A DNA stretch of 64,000 nucleotides, taken from positions 57,211 through 121,210 of the forward strand of contig MCGO01000121.1 in assembly GCA_002104985.1 (NCBI GenBank). The letters are read 5' to 3'. The position numbers were made by a program, and so were the translations under genes. The stretch's first letter is position 1. The number at the start of each line of letters is the position of its first letter. Below, one piece after another: positions 1-11,000 of this stretch. The DNA comes from Rhizoclosmatium globosum. Lineage: Eukaryota > Chytridiomycota > Chytridiomycetes > Chytridiales > Chytriomycetaceae. The notes under the pieces are model-generated. The model was not told where the DNA came from. It did not search any database and was given only the letters and a program-made list of their open reading frames with translations.

Positions 1-1860
1 GCCGTCAATGAGTAAACTTTTAAATGCCGCAATTGGATCACTGAGAATCGATTTTGAAGCGGACTCAAGGTCGTTTATCATTTGAGATTCCACATGTTGC
101 TTGAACGCAGGAAATATTCCGCAGAGATTCCAGATCAGAGTAGAGACTATGGAAATGGGATCGTTTTTGATGTCATCGTTGTGTCGACAGAAAAAGTACG
201 CCACAATGAACTTATCATTAGGCAGGAATTGTGTGAGAGCGTAAGAAATGAGTGATTTTCCAGTGCCTGCTCCTCCATAGAGCCACATAAAAGGAGATTC
301 GTCATGTTTTCCAGCCCAATCACTGACAGCTTCAAGTACCCATTCTCGAGTCCCCTGAACAAATTCATTTGCGTAAGATTCCAAGTCTTTTGAGAAATTG
401 ACAGGTTTAAGCCACTTCTCAAGAGCCGAAATAATAACTGCGGAGTTATTGAGTTCATATATCGCGGTACTTTCGAACGGATCTGTCCAGCGATTGTGTT
501 GAAAGCCGATTTGAATTCATTGCTCCCAATCGAGACGTCTTGAAATTACCGTACAAATGCCCTGCAGTGAGGAGGAACGCGATGGCAAGATGAGATTCAT
601 GCTTATATTTGACTCATCCTCGTCGTGATCAAACATGTAGGCGGCTGCGAATTTTAATTACGTTATCTCGAATAAATGCTAGACTTACGAATGAGTGGCC
701 GTTTCAAGTCGCCAGCGAACCGAATCTCACGGTACAGTTTGCAGACTCCAAATACGGTTTCGACAGACAAACAATCACTGCCTTACACTTTGTGAGACCA
801 TGCACCATTCCATCATAGATATCAGTCTTCATCTGTTCTCTGTCAAGCCAAATAGAAATCCCAGGAAATTCTGTACGTAATGCAACACAAAGATCATCCA
901 CCTGTTCTTTCGTGTACCACCTGTCTCAAAAACATTGATCAGATAAACAACTGAATGAAACGACGTACGAATATGAAATCATCACGTCAAATTCCTCAAT
1001 ATTCCTTTGGATCCAGACTCATTCAATTCTCTTTCACTTTCACTGCCAGCATTACTTGACGTCTCGTTGATGGAAGATTGTATATATGATGACATGGAGT
1101 TCAAGTAAGTTTGTCCTTAACCCGTTCAAGGTAAAGCCGGAATGACTTGACACAAAATTCTTTCACGCGACTATCAGTTAGTACAATTCGTGGTTCTAAT
1201 TCGCTTGGCGCAGCTGAAATGGTGTACTTTGTAGAACGAAGACCTTCAATCCCGTCTTCAATCTGCTCCTTGATATGTTTTACTGTGAAATCAGAGACGC
1301 GGATAATGACTGGTGGAAGAGACGATCCTAATTCATAGACAGTCAGCTCTGCAAAGTCAGAGTAGTCAAAGATGGGCTGTTCAGCAGGTTTCTTGACTTG
1401 ATCAAGAATCGGACTTAGAAGGCTTCTGTCAGTAAGCATCTGGCGGCGAAGAGATGCAGCAGTAGTGTCGCGATAGAAAACAATGACTTTGAAGGATGGT
1501 TCAAGGTTGAAACTTGTTTGGATCTTGTTTGAGAGCGTTAGATTTGGTAACGATTAACGACGGAGATTCTACCTTCTCTCGAAGTTCCTTTCCCCTTGAA
1601 TTACGATCATTGATAAGAATGGCTTCAATGTCAAGGGGATCTGCAAATGATTGGACTTTGACGAGGAGGGGAAACGAGTGGGCCCAGGACGGCTCCTGCG
1701 CAGGACTGAGGACTTCAGCGGCAATATTGGCTGTTTCCTTGTTCAGTGAAGGATTGCTCCTCGAAGGAGTTGGCGGAGACACTGTTGACAGTTGAGTTTT
1801 AGAATCTGCTTCAGTCAAGATGAGCTCCCTCCACAAACCAATAGACTGTTTCTGTCCCAT
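1..1860 (-). pseudogene. TIR-NACHT NLR-like gene, degraded, truncated by window edge
   Basis: Paralogue of the receptor at 8096-12616. From the ATG at 1860 the minus strand encodes the same N-terminal module (ends about 1101), a TIR domain (about 1000-640; FDVMISYSW split by an intron at 968-921) and a NACHT nucleotide-binding domain whose P-loop GGAGTGKS lies near 260-285. Other introns are 1572-1524 and 688-645. The gene runs off the left edge, so any ankyrin tail is not visible. The frame is broken at least three times between TIR and NACHT: one base is missing near 731-736 (NC..REIRFA), another shift lies near 620, and a third shift near 520 coincides with loss of about 40 residues that the paralogue has. 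NLR-type proteins are thought to act as intracellular sensors. It is either a decayed copy or a real gene damaged by assembly errors; the missing 40 residues favour decay. Confidence 0.75.
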
Positions 1861-1972
1861 AAGTTAACTGCAGTAATGCGTTGATGAATGGCTGCGGCCA
1901 ATAAGTATGGGACTTTGGAAACGGAGGTGGCGTGCACAGCCACCTGTGCAGATTTATTCGGATCAAAAAAAG

Positions 1973-3284
1973 TTAAACAAATAACAAGCGGGCAAGCTTG
2001 GGATTGGCACTATTTAAGTCTAAAATTGGGTTAGCAAAGTCCGCACTTGTGAGGTACACACCGTCATCTCCAGCTTTTCGCTTCAGATTCTTCTCGGATG
2101 GCTCAACAACGGGAATAATATTGCGAGGAAGTTTTTCAGGCTTTGTAGGCAATGGAGAGTTTCGAAAGTAGCAATGATTCAAGGCATCATACGCGGAAAC
2201 TCGTTTGACAGGGTCATACACCAGCATACTCTCCAACAAATCTAATGCATCATTCCCAGCTGCAGTGAAGAGGGTTTGTAAGGAGTTCGCGGATACATTT
2301 GGAATTCAAGGCCCTTTTTATCAGGAAGGTCTGAGAAGCCCTATTTGGTTTTCATTAGCTTGTTAATTCAAGGAAAACGTTGCAAAAGCGTACGGGCCAG
2401 TCTTCTTCTGTGGGTGTTCCAAGGGCTCGGAAGATAGTGTGAAGTTGCCCAATCTGTGTTTGAGTCTGATGCAAGTATGGAGCGCGTAGCAAGAGCTCGG
2501 CAAAGATGCATCCAATAGCCCAAATATCAACGCCAGGTCCATAATATTGACCTCCCAACAAGAGTTCAGGTGCTCGGTACCAAATCGTCACAACGTTTGA
2601 AGTCATTGGTTTTGAACAGCTTCCATAATCTCGAGCAAGACCAAAATCCCCCAGTTTCAGCGTACCGTCCCCAGCAATAAACAAATTGTTTGGCTTGAGA
2701 TCGCGATGCTGAATGCACATTTCAGTAACACTGGTTGCCTAGTTGTATATACATACCAAGATGAAGTTCCTATGACAGTGATAGATACCGCGCAGAGTCA
2801 TAAGAAGCCAAGATTTAACGTCGCCTTATGGAATGGTGTAGGAGCAGATCAGCGAATGGAAGACAGAGTGATAATTCACCTGCATTGAAGACAACACTCT
2901 TGTTTTTGATGATTGCTTCCAAATCTGAATCCATAAGCTCCATTATAATATTCAAGTTTTGTTTGTGCGCAAAGACGTCAATGAGCTGAGTGAGTAAGCG
3001 TCAGCGGCGTTAATGCATGGCATAGCGCATTTCCCTACATCGACAATGTTGGTATGCTTGAGCTCCTTCAGGCATCTTATTTCGCGGATTGTAGGAACAT
3101 CCAGCCCATCCTGATTCTTATTGTTTTTCTTGATCTTTTTGATAGCGACCAGACGCTTTGTTGCCAGTTCCGTGCCTGTGAAACAGTTAAACCAGAAACC
3201 AGGCTTCGAATAGGTAGCACACACCCTTGTAGACGACAGCGAAAGTTCCCTCCCCAATCTTTCTGCCTTTTGGTACTTTTCCAT
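1973..3284 (-). CDS. CDK7: CDK7/Kin28-type cyclin-dependent kinase (TFIIH CAK)
   Basis: Serine/threonine kinase of the TFIIH/CAK type, which phosphorylates the RNA polymerase II C-terminal domain and activates other CDKs. Visible in order: Gly-loop [17 protein letters not shown] lysine, a degenerate PSTAIRE-like helix (VPTIREI), HRDLKPNN catalytic loop, DFGLARDYG, activation-loop Thr in MTSNVVT followed by WYRAPE, and [10 protein letters not shown], all closest to CDK7. The C-terminus ends LARLLFV*, like the family. At least five short introns. Two oddities: the frame slips by one base near 2279-2286 (between TP and LQTLF), and no ATG lies close upstream in the frame of the Gly-loop. Either the ATG at 3284 is used and one A is missing from an A-run just downstream, or translation starts farther up inside the divergent TAF12 gene. 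Identity is firm; the exact start is not. Confidence 0.88.
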
Positions 3285-3338
3285 TTGTCCACTTTTTACG
3301 ATAGTTTTCAACGACAAACGAAACGACAAACGACGACG

Positions 3339-5882
3339 ATGCCACCTCGTCGTGCACCCGCGGCTGCCCAGCAACAGCAACAACCGCAACCAACTGCGCC
3401 AGTACCTGAGCCACCGCAGATCGCACTTCCCCCGGCGCTCCGACGCTGCCGCAAAACCAGAATCAAAATCAAAACCCAAATCCAAATCCAAATGCACAGG
3501 CCGCACTCAACCAGTTAAGCCCGGTCCTTGCTTTGTCCGTCTCCAATAATAACACATCAATCAAACCAGGCTCCTCAGCCAGCATCAGCAGCTCTTGCGC
3601 TTGAACGCGGCATCGCCTCAACTCGCTCAAAACAACCAGGCAATCAATCTGCTCCAACAACAACAGCAACAACAATTGGCTCAAAATCCTCAACTTATTA
3701 ATATCTTGATGCAAATGAATCAGCGCAACAATCAGCAGGGTGGTGGCGCCCCACAGAATCTCGGACAGCTCCTTGCAATACAACAGGCCATGGCTGCCCA
3801 GAATATAGCTGCGCAAAATAACGCTGCAAATCCTGGAAATCTGATGAATCAGCTCAGTATGATGCAGGCGCTTGCTGCAAGACAGACGGCGATGCAGGCA
3901 GCTGCGAATAATGCGAACCAAACCAGCCTTCTAAACAATAATAATACGGCCGTGAATTCTGGCGTCGCATCTAATGCAGCCAATGTTCCTATGCAGCAAA
4001 TGATGATGAACTTGGGCCAACTCAACCAAATGAATCCAGCTTTTGCTGCCAATCTGATGAACAATATGAGAAATGGTGTCAATCCAAATCTAGTCGCCAT
4101 GCTTCAAAATTCCCAGGCACAAGCAGCCATCTCTGGTGGCGCTGGAACGACAAACGATAATCAAACAATGTCCGCATCAAGTCCAGCCCCCGCGAATCCA
4201 GAAAATCCTGCGACACCCGCTGCAGGTGCTAATAATCCAACCACACCTGGTCCGCTTGCTGGTCTTGCTCTCCCCACCATTCCACTCCAACAACAACAGC
4301 AACCAATCACTCAACAACAAATGATGCAGCAATTCCAACAGCAACAGCTGCAGCATTTGCAGCAGCAGCAGCAGGCCCAACAGCAGCAGGCACAGCAACA
4401 ACAGCTACAGCTTCAACAGCAAATTGCCAACCAACAACAAGCCAACCAACAACAACAGCAGCTTAACCAGCAACTACAACAACCAGGAATGTTGCAACAA
4501 CAGCAAGGCCCTACTCCCAACGCGCAGCAGCTTGCTGAAAACCGAGCAGGTCTTATCAACCGCCTCCGCTCCATTGTTGAAGCTTTACAAAGGCAAAATG
4601 CTACGGAACCTGAACGTTTGACGTTGTTGCTCAACCGCCTCGCGACTCAAATGCAAATTATTCAAGTAGAACATCTCTACAAGGTCAGCACAGGAGTTGT
4701 TGTCACCGAGCAGGAGGCTGCTGCCACTCGTAACAGTGTTCAGAACTTAAAACAACAAATTCTCGTTGGACGAATGCGATTGAATCAAATTCAGCAACAG
4801 CAGCCTCAACAACAGCTTCAGCAAGTTGTCACTCCTGGTCCTATAGTGCCGAATACTCCAATCAGTGCACCTACACCGGTTGAAATGGCTGTCCCTCACG
4901 TCCAGCAAAATGCTCTTCTCCAGCAACAACAGCAATTAGCGCTTCAACAGCAGCAACAGCAACAACAACAGCAGTTACAATCGGGTATAATGAGACCACA
5001 TGGGCCTCCACCCTCCATTCCTATCAACCAACAGCCACCTCCAGGTCAGCCAACAACACAACAGCCACCAACAGGAATAAACCCTGCCGCTCTCGCCTCA
5101 ATTTTGCAAGCTAATCAGCCTCTTATTCATTCAATTTCTCCGCAACAGTCTCGAAAAGTGTTTGGAGGTCCTGAATCGTTTATGGGGCCAAATGCGCCAA
5201 CAACTGTTGAAGGGTATCTTGCAACGCGTGCCACGGCGCTTTTACCACCTGTAACCATGGAGGAATCGCTTAATGCGTTGTTGGAAGAAGATGAAGAGTC
5301 TGTTATTGGTGGTGGTGGGCGGCGGCGTGGAAAGAGAAAGATACGGGATCTGGTTGCAGAAGTGGAAGGTGGTGGAAGTGTGCAAGCAGAAGTGGAAGAG
5401 ATCTTATACGATCTCGCTGATGGATTCTTGGACCATGTTACTGGGATGGCGTGCAAAATGGCAAAACATCGAGGGGCTTCTGTTGTAACTGTAAAGACTT
5501 CCAGTTTCCACTTGGTGAGTTAAATAGTATTTTATCAGCTTTTATTCAACACTTCATCGCAGAACGGAATTGGAACCTCCGTATCCCAACTTCTTCAGCG
5601 GCTGATTCGCTTGCTATGGCGAGATCAGTCTCACGACGTGTTCCCACTGCGAATCATGTTTCACGAATGTTGCATGTTCGACGCCTTGTTAAAGAAGAAC
5701 AGGCCGCCATCAATAGGGTTCGTATGGCAGAGATGGAGGCTGCTGCGGAGGCTGCTGCGAAATTAGCAAGAGAGGTCGCAGGGAAAGATGAGACCGAAGC
5801 GGATGAACCGACATTAAATGAAGAAGGTGCCACTATACACGAGGCAAATGGGGGGAGTCAACCAGCTCTTGCCGTTGTATAA
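3339..5882 (+). CDS. TAF12: TAF12-like subunit of TFIID/SAGA, polyQ-rich
   Basis: The C-terminal histone fold (about 5390-5600: LYDLADGFLDHVTGMACK, then AKHRGASVVTVK, DFQF, and after the intron ERNWNLRIP) is the TAF12 signature. TAF12 pairs with TAF4 in TFIID and with Ada1 in SAGA. The long N-terminal part is low complexity, with repeated Gln tracts and Met/Asn/Gln-rich segments, as in large fungal TAF12 proteins. Start ATG 3339 (MPPRRAPAAAQQQ). An intron at about 5515-5562 splits the histone fold. Two frame breaks need one extra base each: in the C5 run near 3428-3432, and in GTAAAGAC near 5491-5497, where the conserved VKD is restored. A possible 35 bp intron near 3540-3574 joins the N-terminal frames. 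Its start lies only about 55 bp from the CDK7 ATG on the other strand. Confidence 0.85.
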
Positions 5883-6028
5883 TATTAATAAATAAATTTC
5901 GTATCAGTGATGGGTACCAGATAACCCCTTGTTAAAAATCACAAGCAAACTCCAAAGGTTCTATCCCTCACTCTTTTTTCACTCTCATCCAAGTTCTAGT
6001 ATTGACTAATCAGTTATACAGCTTATAT

Positions 6029-7945
6029 ATGAAAGCCACTAGAGCTTCCTCAAATGCAGTTTCATATTTGAAGCTGAACCTATTGTTATTCTGTGCCTTC
6101 AGCTCCAGCCTGCCGCACTCGCTACCAACTTCGATCAATCACTCACTTCTAAACTCTACTATCAATACATCGATTCTATTTCAGTCACATTCGCGTGATT
6201 CCATCCCTCAAACTGGGCCACCGCAGTCCAACCCTGGTCGTTTCTGTGCTGGTATCGCCCCTTGTCTTAAAAAAGCGTCAAAGAAAGTGTACTTTCAAGG
6301 AACTGCAGAATATAAACAGGCTCTCGACGCAGAATATAATGTTGCGGCGATTGGACTAAATTCTCCCGCTGCGTTTGTATATCCAGGCTCTGAATCTGAG
6401 GTAAAGCAAATTAAAGCGAGATCTAACCAGCTTGAGCAACAAATTCTGAAGCCTCAGAAAATTAGCACTGGATGATATAGCTACAAATTTTTTTGACTAA
6501 AACATTTATACAGATCTCGTCTGTTATTCATTGTGCTGCCGCTTTCAAACTTCCTGTGGCCGTGAGAGGTGGCGGACATTCCTACGCTGCGCTTTCAATC
6601 GTAGACCAAGGAATTGTGGTGGATATGTCTTCCTTCACTTCAATATCGGTTAATACAAAGTCGCAAACTGCTGTTATTGGAGCAGGAAACTGGTTGGGAC
6701 GCATGTACGTGATTCTTGATAACCATGGTTTCACGCTACCTGGTGGAGATCATCCCAGCGTTGGAGTGGCGGGATGTACATTAGGGGGTGGCTTTGGGTT
6801 CTTATCACGAAAGTTTGGATTGATGTTGGATTGGTTACTTGAAGTGAGACTAGTGGACGCTAAGGGAAAAGTGAGGGTTGTAAATGCACAGACCGATAGA
6901 GACTTATTTTGGTGAGTGAAATTCTTAGTTGTTGATGAGATACTTACTCACTGCCAATAGGGCGATTCGTGGGGGCGGATCAGGAAACTTTGGAATCATC
7001 ACTTCCTTCAAGTTCAAATTGATTCCTATGAAAACGAAGATGCTTACGTACCAAATTTATTGGTGGTCGGCCAACAATTCTGCAACAAGGCAACAAATAC
7101 TGTCGGCATATATTGAGCAGACACCAAGCTACCCTGACGACATAACGAGCTCACTTTATACGACGTCTGTTCGTGATGCTATCAGCTTAACAATCGTTCG
7201 TTGGAATAAGGATTTATCTGACGGAATTATGAACTCAACACTTGCTATGATGCCGCCTATCACCAGCTCAGAAACGAAATATTTTTCAAGTTACATTGAT
7301 ATGATTTCTGAAGTCTGGTACTATCGAAATTGGACTCGGAAAGATTACCTCGATAAGTCAAAACTGTTTGCTCGAGATTCTTTCTTTGCTACATCGTTGT
7401 ACTCTGAACATTCCCCAAACTCCACTGCTTCCAATGTAATAAGTAGCAAGAGTTTAAATCTCGCGAAAAGTGTGGATGCCTTTCTGACGACAGGAAGTAC
7501 ATACTCGGGGAGCATTCAGTTGGATACGTGGGGAGGTGCGATTAGTAAATCTCACAAAAACGTAACCAGCTTTATTCATCGCGGAAATTACATCAGTTAT
7601 CAAGTCTGGACCAGTGTGGACAAGAATGGGACTGAAGGCCCGAAGGCATTTGTCAACTCGTGGCGACAGTCTATTGCTCCTTTTGTAAATCAAGAAGCAT
7701 ATCAGAACTATATGGATGTGCAGCTGCCTCAAGAAACCTATTTTGGTTCTAAAAACTTACCGATCTTGAGGAATGTGAAGAAACGTGTTGATTCAGAAAA
7801 TCTGTGGGATAAAGGAGGAATAATTGAACCCACACTCGGAACTTGCGGTGGAAAAAGCACAGGAAATGGGCTCTGTGTGATGGTTGGTCAATGCTGCAGC
7901 AATGAAGGTGAATGTGGAATGGGTCCTTCTTTTTGTAGCTTTTAA
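6029..7945 (+). CDS. secreted FAD-linked oxidase (BBE-like) with CBM18-like tail
   Basis: 584 residues from three exons (introns 6401-6513 and 6912-6960; total length divides by three). N-terminus has a hydrophobic segment (LKLNLLLFCAFSSS) consistent with secretion. The FAD_binding_4 fold shows AVRGGGHSYA, whose His is the expected covalent FAD attachment site, then GVAGCTLGGGFGFLSRKFG and IRGGGSGNFGI. The second, cysteinyl attachment residue of bicovalent berberine-bridge enzymes is not evident (GGDHPSVGV), so single attachment is inferred. The BBE C-terminal segment keeps a YFGSKNLPIL-like motif. The last 35 residues (GTCGGKSTGNGLC, QCCSNEGECG, FCSF) match a hevein/CBM18 chitin-binding module with six of the usual eight Cys. 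Substrate unknown; carbohydrate or oligosaccharide oxidation is plausible. Confidence 0.85.
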
Positions 7946-8095
7946 TACTCAGTAATTGCATTGCATTTTGCATTATACTTATTATTTGGCAATGTGAGAT
8001 GCTGACAGTGCTGACAGCTTGGAACTGAGGAAAAAAAGCAGCCAAAGTTTCTTTTTCGAAGTCCACCCACTTTGTGCCGCACTCAATACTTACCA

Positions 8096-11000
8096 ATGTT
8101 GGCAACAGTCTCCGAAGAAAGGCGTGATCCTCAGAATGATCCGAATGACGATGGTAAGCAAATCCCTCTCGGTTCTTCCTCTTTTGCACTAAGTCAATGT
8201 CTTGCGGACTTACTTACACTGTTCTTACCTTGTTTAGATGATGATGCACACAATGAAGGAATGCCAAGCATCCAGGCAGTGCATCGTAGAGTCCGCGGAC
8301 GAAAGGGTGAGTCTATCGATAATGTGGACTTAATTGACCCCGATTGCTCAAAGAACTTGATCTCGATCGCCGGGTCCTTCCGCACGCTGACGAAGGTACT
8401 ACGTTATACCTTTCATTGGTCCTGCTCTTCTTTGCTGACATTCAATAACCCAAAGATCTCCTTGCTGTCGGCAGACACAATCACAATTACCCACTAAAAA
8501 TCAAAGTCGTTAAACACTTGGATCCTAACGACTATGAACTACTCTATGTGAATAAGTCCATGAGAGGACGGGACCTCAAGGCTCTGGTTTGTTTTTGCTC
8601 AACTTTTGGGCTTGCACACTCAATTATCATTACCAACAGATCAAAAGTGTCTTTGAGCTTGAAGACTCTTTCAACGTTCTCATATTTTACCTTATGGTCA
8701 CTTCCACTGGGATTAAACGTCGGATGCTGACGGATCGTGGCCGTGTCGCTCCCATTCTTGCTGATTTCGATGAACCTGCCGAAAAGCCTGCCTTCGACTT
8801 CGCCAACTTTGTGGAATTGTCTGTTGCTCAGGGAGGCTCTAGAGTTGTGGTAATTCGAATCTTCAATCTCACAATTGACCACTTGAAACAACAAGTTCGT
8901 AATATTCTCTCACCGACCCAAGCGTTAACGATTAGTTTAGATTGAAAAGTACTTTGAGGTGAAAGGAACGGAGTACAAGATTCTCGCCGCAGAATCTGAG
9001 TTATCACCTAAAATTGCGGTGGAGCAAGCCACACTCAAAGACTTATGTATTAATGGATTTCAACTCTATATTGAGCGTACGTTAGCTGCAACTACAGTTT
9101 CTCGAAAGCCTTCAGTGAAGCAAGCTCCTCGTATGGTCAAGCATGTGAATTCGATCGATAGCGACGACTTTGATGTGATGCTTTCTTATTCATGGTCCAC
9201 TAAAGATCAAGTCTTTGATTTACATGATGCTTTGATTGAGACCTTGCCTGGAATCCGTGTTTGGGTCGATCGTGACGAAATGAATGGAAACTTAAACGAA
9301 TCAATGGCTCGTGGTGTTCTCAAGAGTACCGTTATCATCACGTGTTTATCTGAATCGTATCTGGTTAGTCAAAACATAGTCTAATCATAACAACTAACCA
9401 ATTCTTGGTCATTCAAAAGCGATCCTGGAACTGCAACAAAGAAATCAATTTTGCCGATGAAAACAAGAAACATTTAATTCCAGCGTATATGTTTGGATCT
9501 CTAAGCTTTGACCAGATACAAGAGTTAAAACACTCGCAAGATCTCTCAGCGCCCTTCATGATTACTGCTGGGAAATTACATTCTGACTTTGGCCTCTCCA
9601 GAAAAGGATCTGTGCAATTCACTGAATGTGTAAAGTTGATCACCGACGAACTCCGGATTTTGATTCCGCGTTTCCGAAGCGTGTCAGAACAGACGGACAT
9701 CGTCCCAGCTGTGTACGTTCCTGAAGACCCTATCAGAAAGTGGACTGACCCTGTCGACTTCACTGCTGATCTCGAAAACTACAAAGAAGATTTTGTCGAA
9801 GGAACTCGTGAATGGTTTGGTCATGAGGTCCAAGAATGGATCACCAAGCATGACGAGTCTCACGTAATGTGGGTAAATGGTGCAGCCGGAACTGGAAAGT
9901 CTTTACTTTCCTATTACATTGTTACCCACCTCCCTTCTACCAACTTCATAACATCAGTGTACTTCTTCTGTCGTCACAACGATGACGAAAAAAACGATCC
10001 TGCGCATGTGGTTAAAACTCTTGTCTGGAAGCTTTGCGAGCAATTTGAGTCATTTCGAAAATATGTGGACCTTGTTTTGACGGACGACAATGACGCTGTA
10101 AAAGGTGGTCGCTCTACAATCTTGAAAAATCCCTACAGGGCATTCGAGCAAGTCATAGTTGATGGTCTAAACAATCTCGAGGAACAAGGCCTAGCCAAAC
10201 CGCTCATCATCACAATCGACGCACTCGATGAATTAAACCCAAAAACGCGTTCAGTGATCCTTCGCATAATTGTCGAGTTATCTCCCAAACTCCCCAAGAA
10301 TGTGAAGCTGTTTGTTACTGGTCGTCCAGAAAAAGACATTTACGATTGTCTCACTAGCATCGGGTCGTTTGAACTTGAACCAACGACCGCCGAAAATATG
10401 TCTGACGTTCGCAAAGTTGTTGTTGACAGGTTCAAGACAATATGGGGTGTTCAAGAACCGTTCTCTGGGCATTTATTGGAGTGCTTAAATCGAGTTGTTC
10501 AAAAATCGGAGGGTGTGTTCATCTTCGTTAAGGTTGTTTGTGAGTATTTGTCAGCTGGTAGTGTGACTCCAGAAGAAGCTTTGGCTGCCATCGACGGATT
10601 TTCATCAGGTCCTGATGATGTGTATGAGGCAATTGCGAAAAGAGTTATAAGGGATGTTGGTCTCAACGTTTATCAAAGTGTGATGGGGGCAATTTTATTT
10701 GTCTCTGAGCCCCTGGATTTGGAGTCATTGAGTATTCTGGCCTCAACTCCATTGAATGATACTGTCAATCTGTTTGATAAGGTGATACTTGGTATTGTAA
10801 TTCAAGTTTTTAATTCTTCATTTAGATGCGCTCTCTTCTCCGAATTGTTGATGGAGATGTTGCAGTTATCCATAAATCTGTTAAAGATTACTTCACAACG
10901 GAACAACGTTGCGATCCAGCCTACTACATTGACTCGGCAAACGCGAATATGCTTCTTGCCACATCTTGTCTCGATATCCTAGCATCACTACTTTCTGAAA

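Noticed and set aside
700..760. Loss of the catalytic Glu in the TIR of the left NLR gene (SANCTVRF as read)
   Set aside because: One missing base explains it: in the next frame the sequence reads REIRFA, so the Glu is present.
4290..5000. Leu/Cys-rich minus-strand frames
   Set aside because: Shadows of CAG/CAA repeats of the TAF12 gene.
3595..5523. Long Gln-rich frame taken alone as a MED15-like gene
   Set aside because: Its C-terminus and the next exon together make the TAF12 histone fold (VKDFQF, ERNWNLRIP).
6002..6031. Earlier start of the FAD oxidase
   Set aside because: The upstream frame has no ATG; ATG 6029 gives the hydrophobic secretion-like N-terminus.
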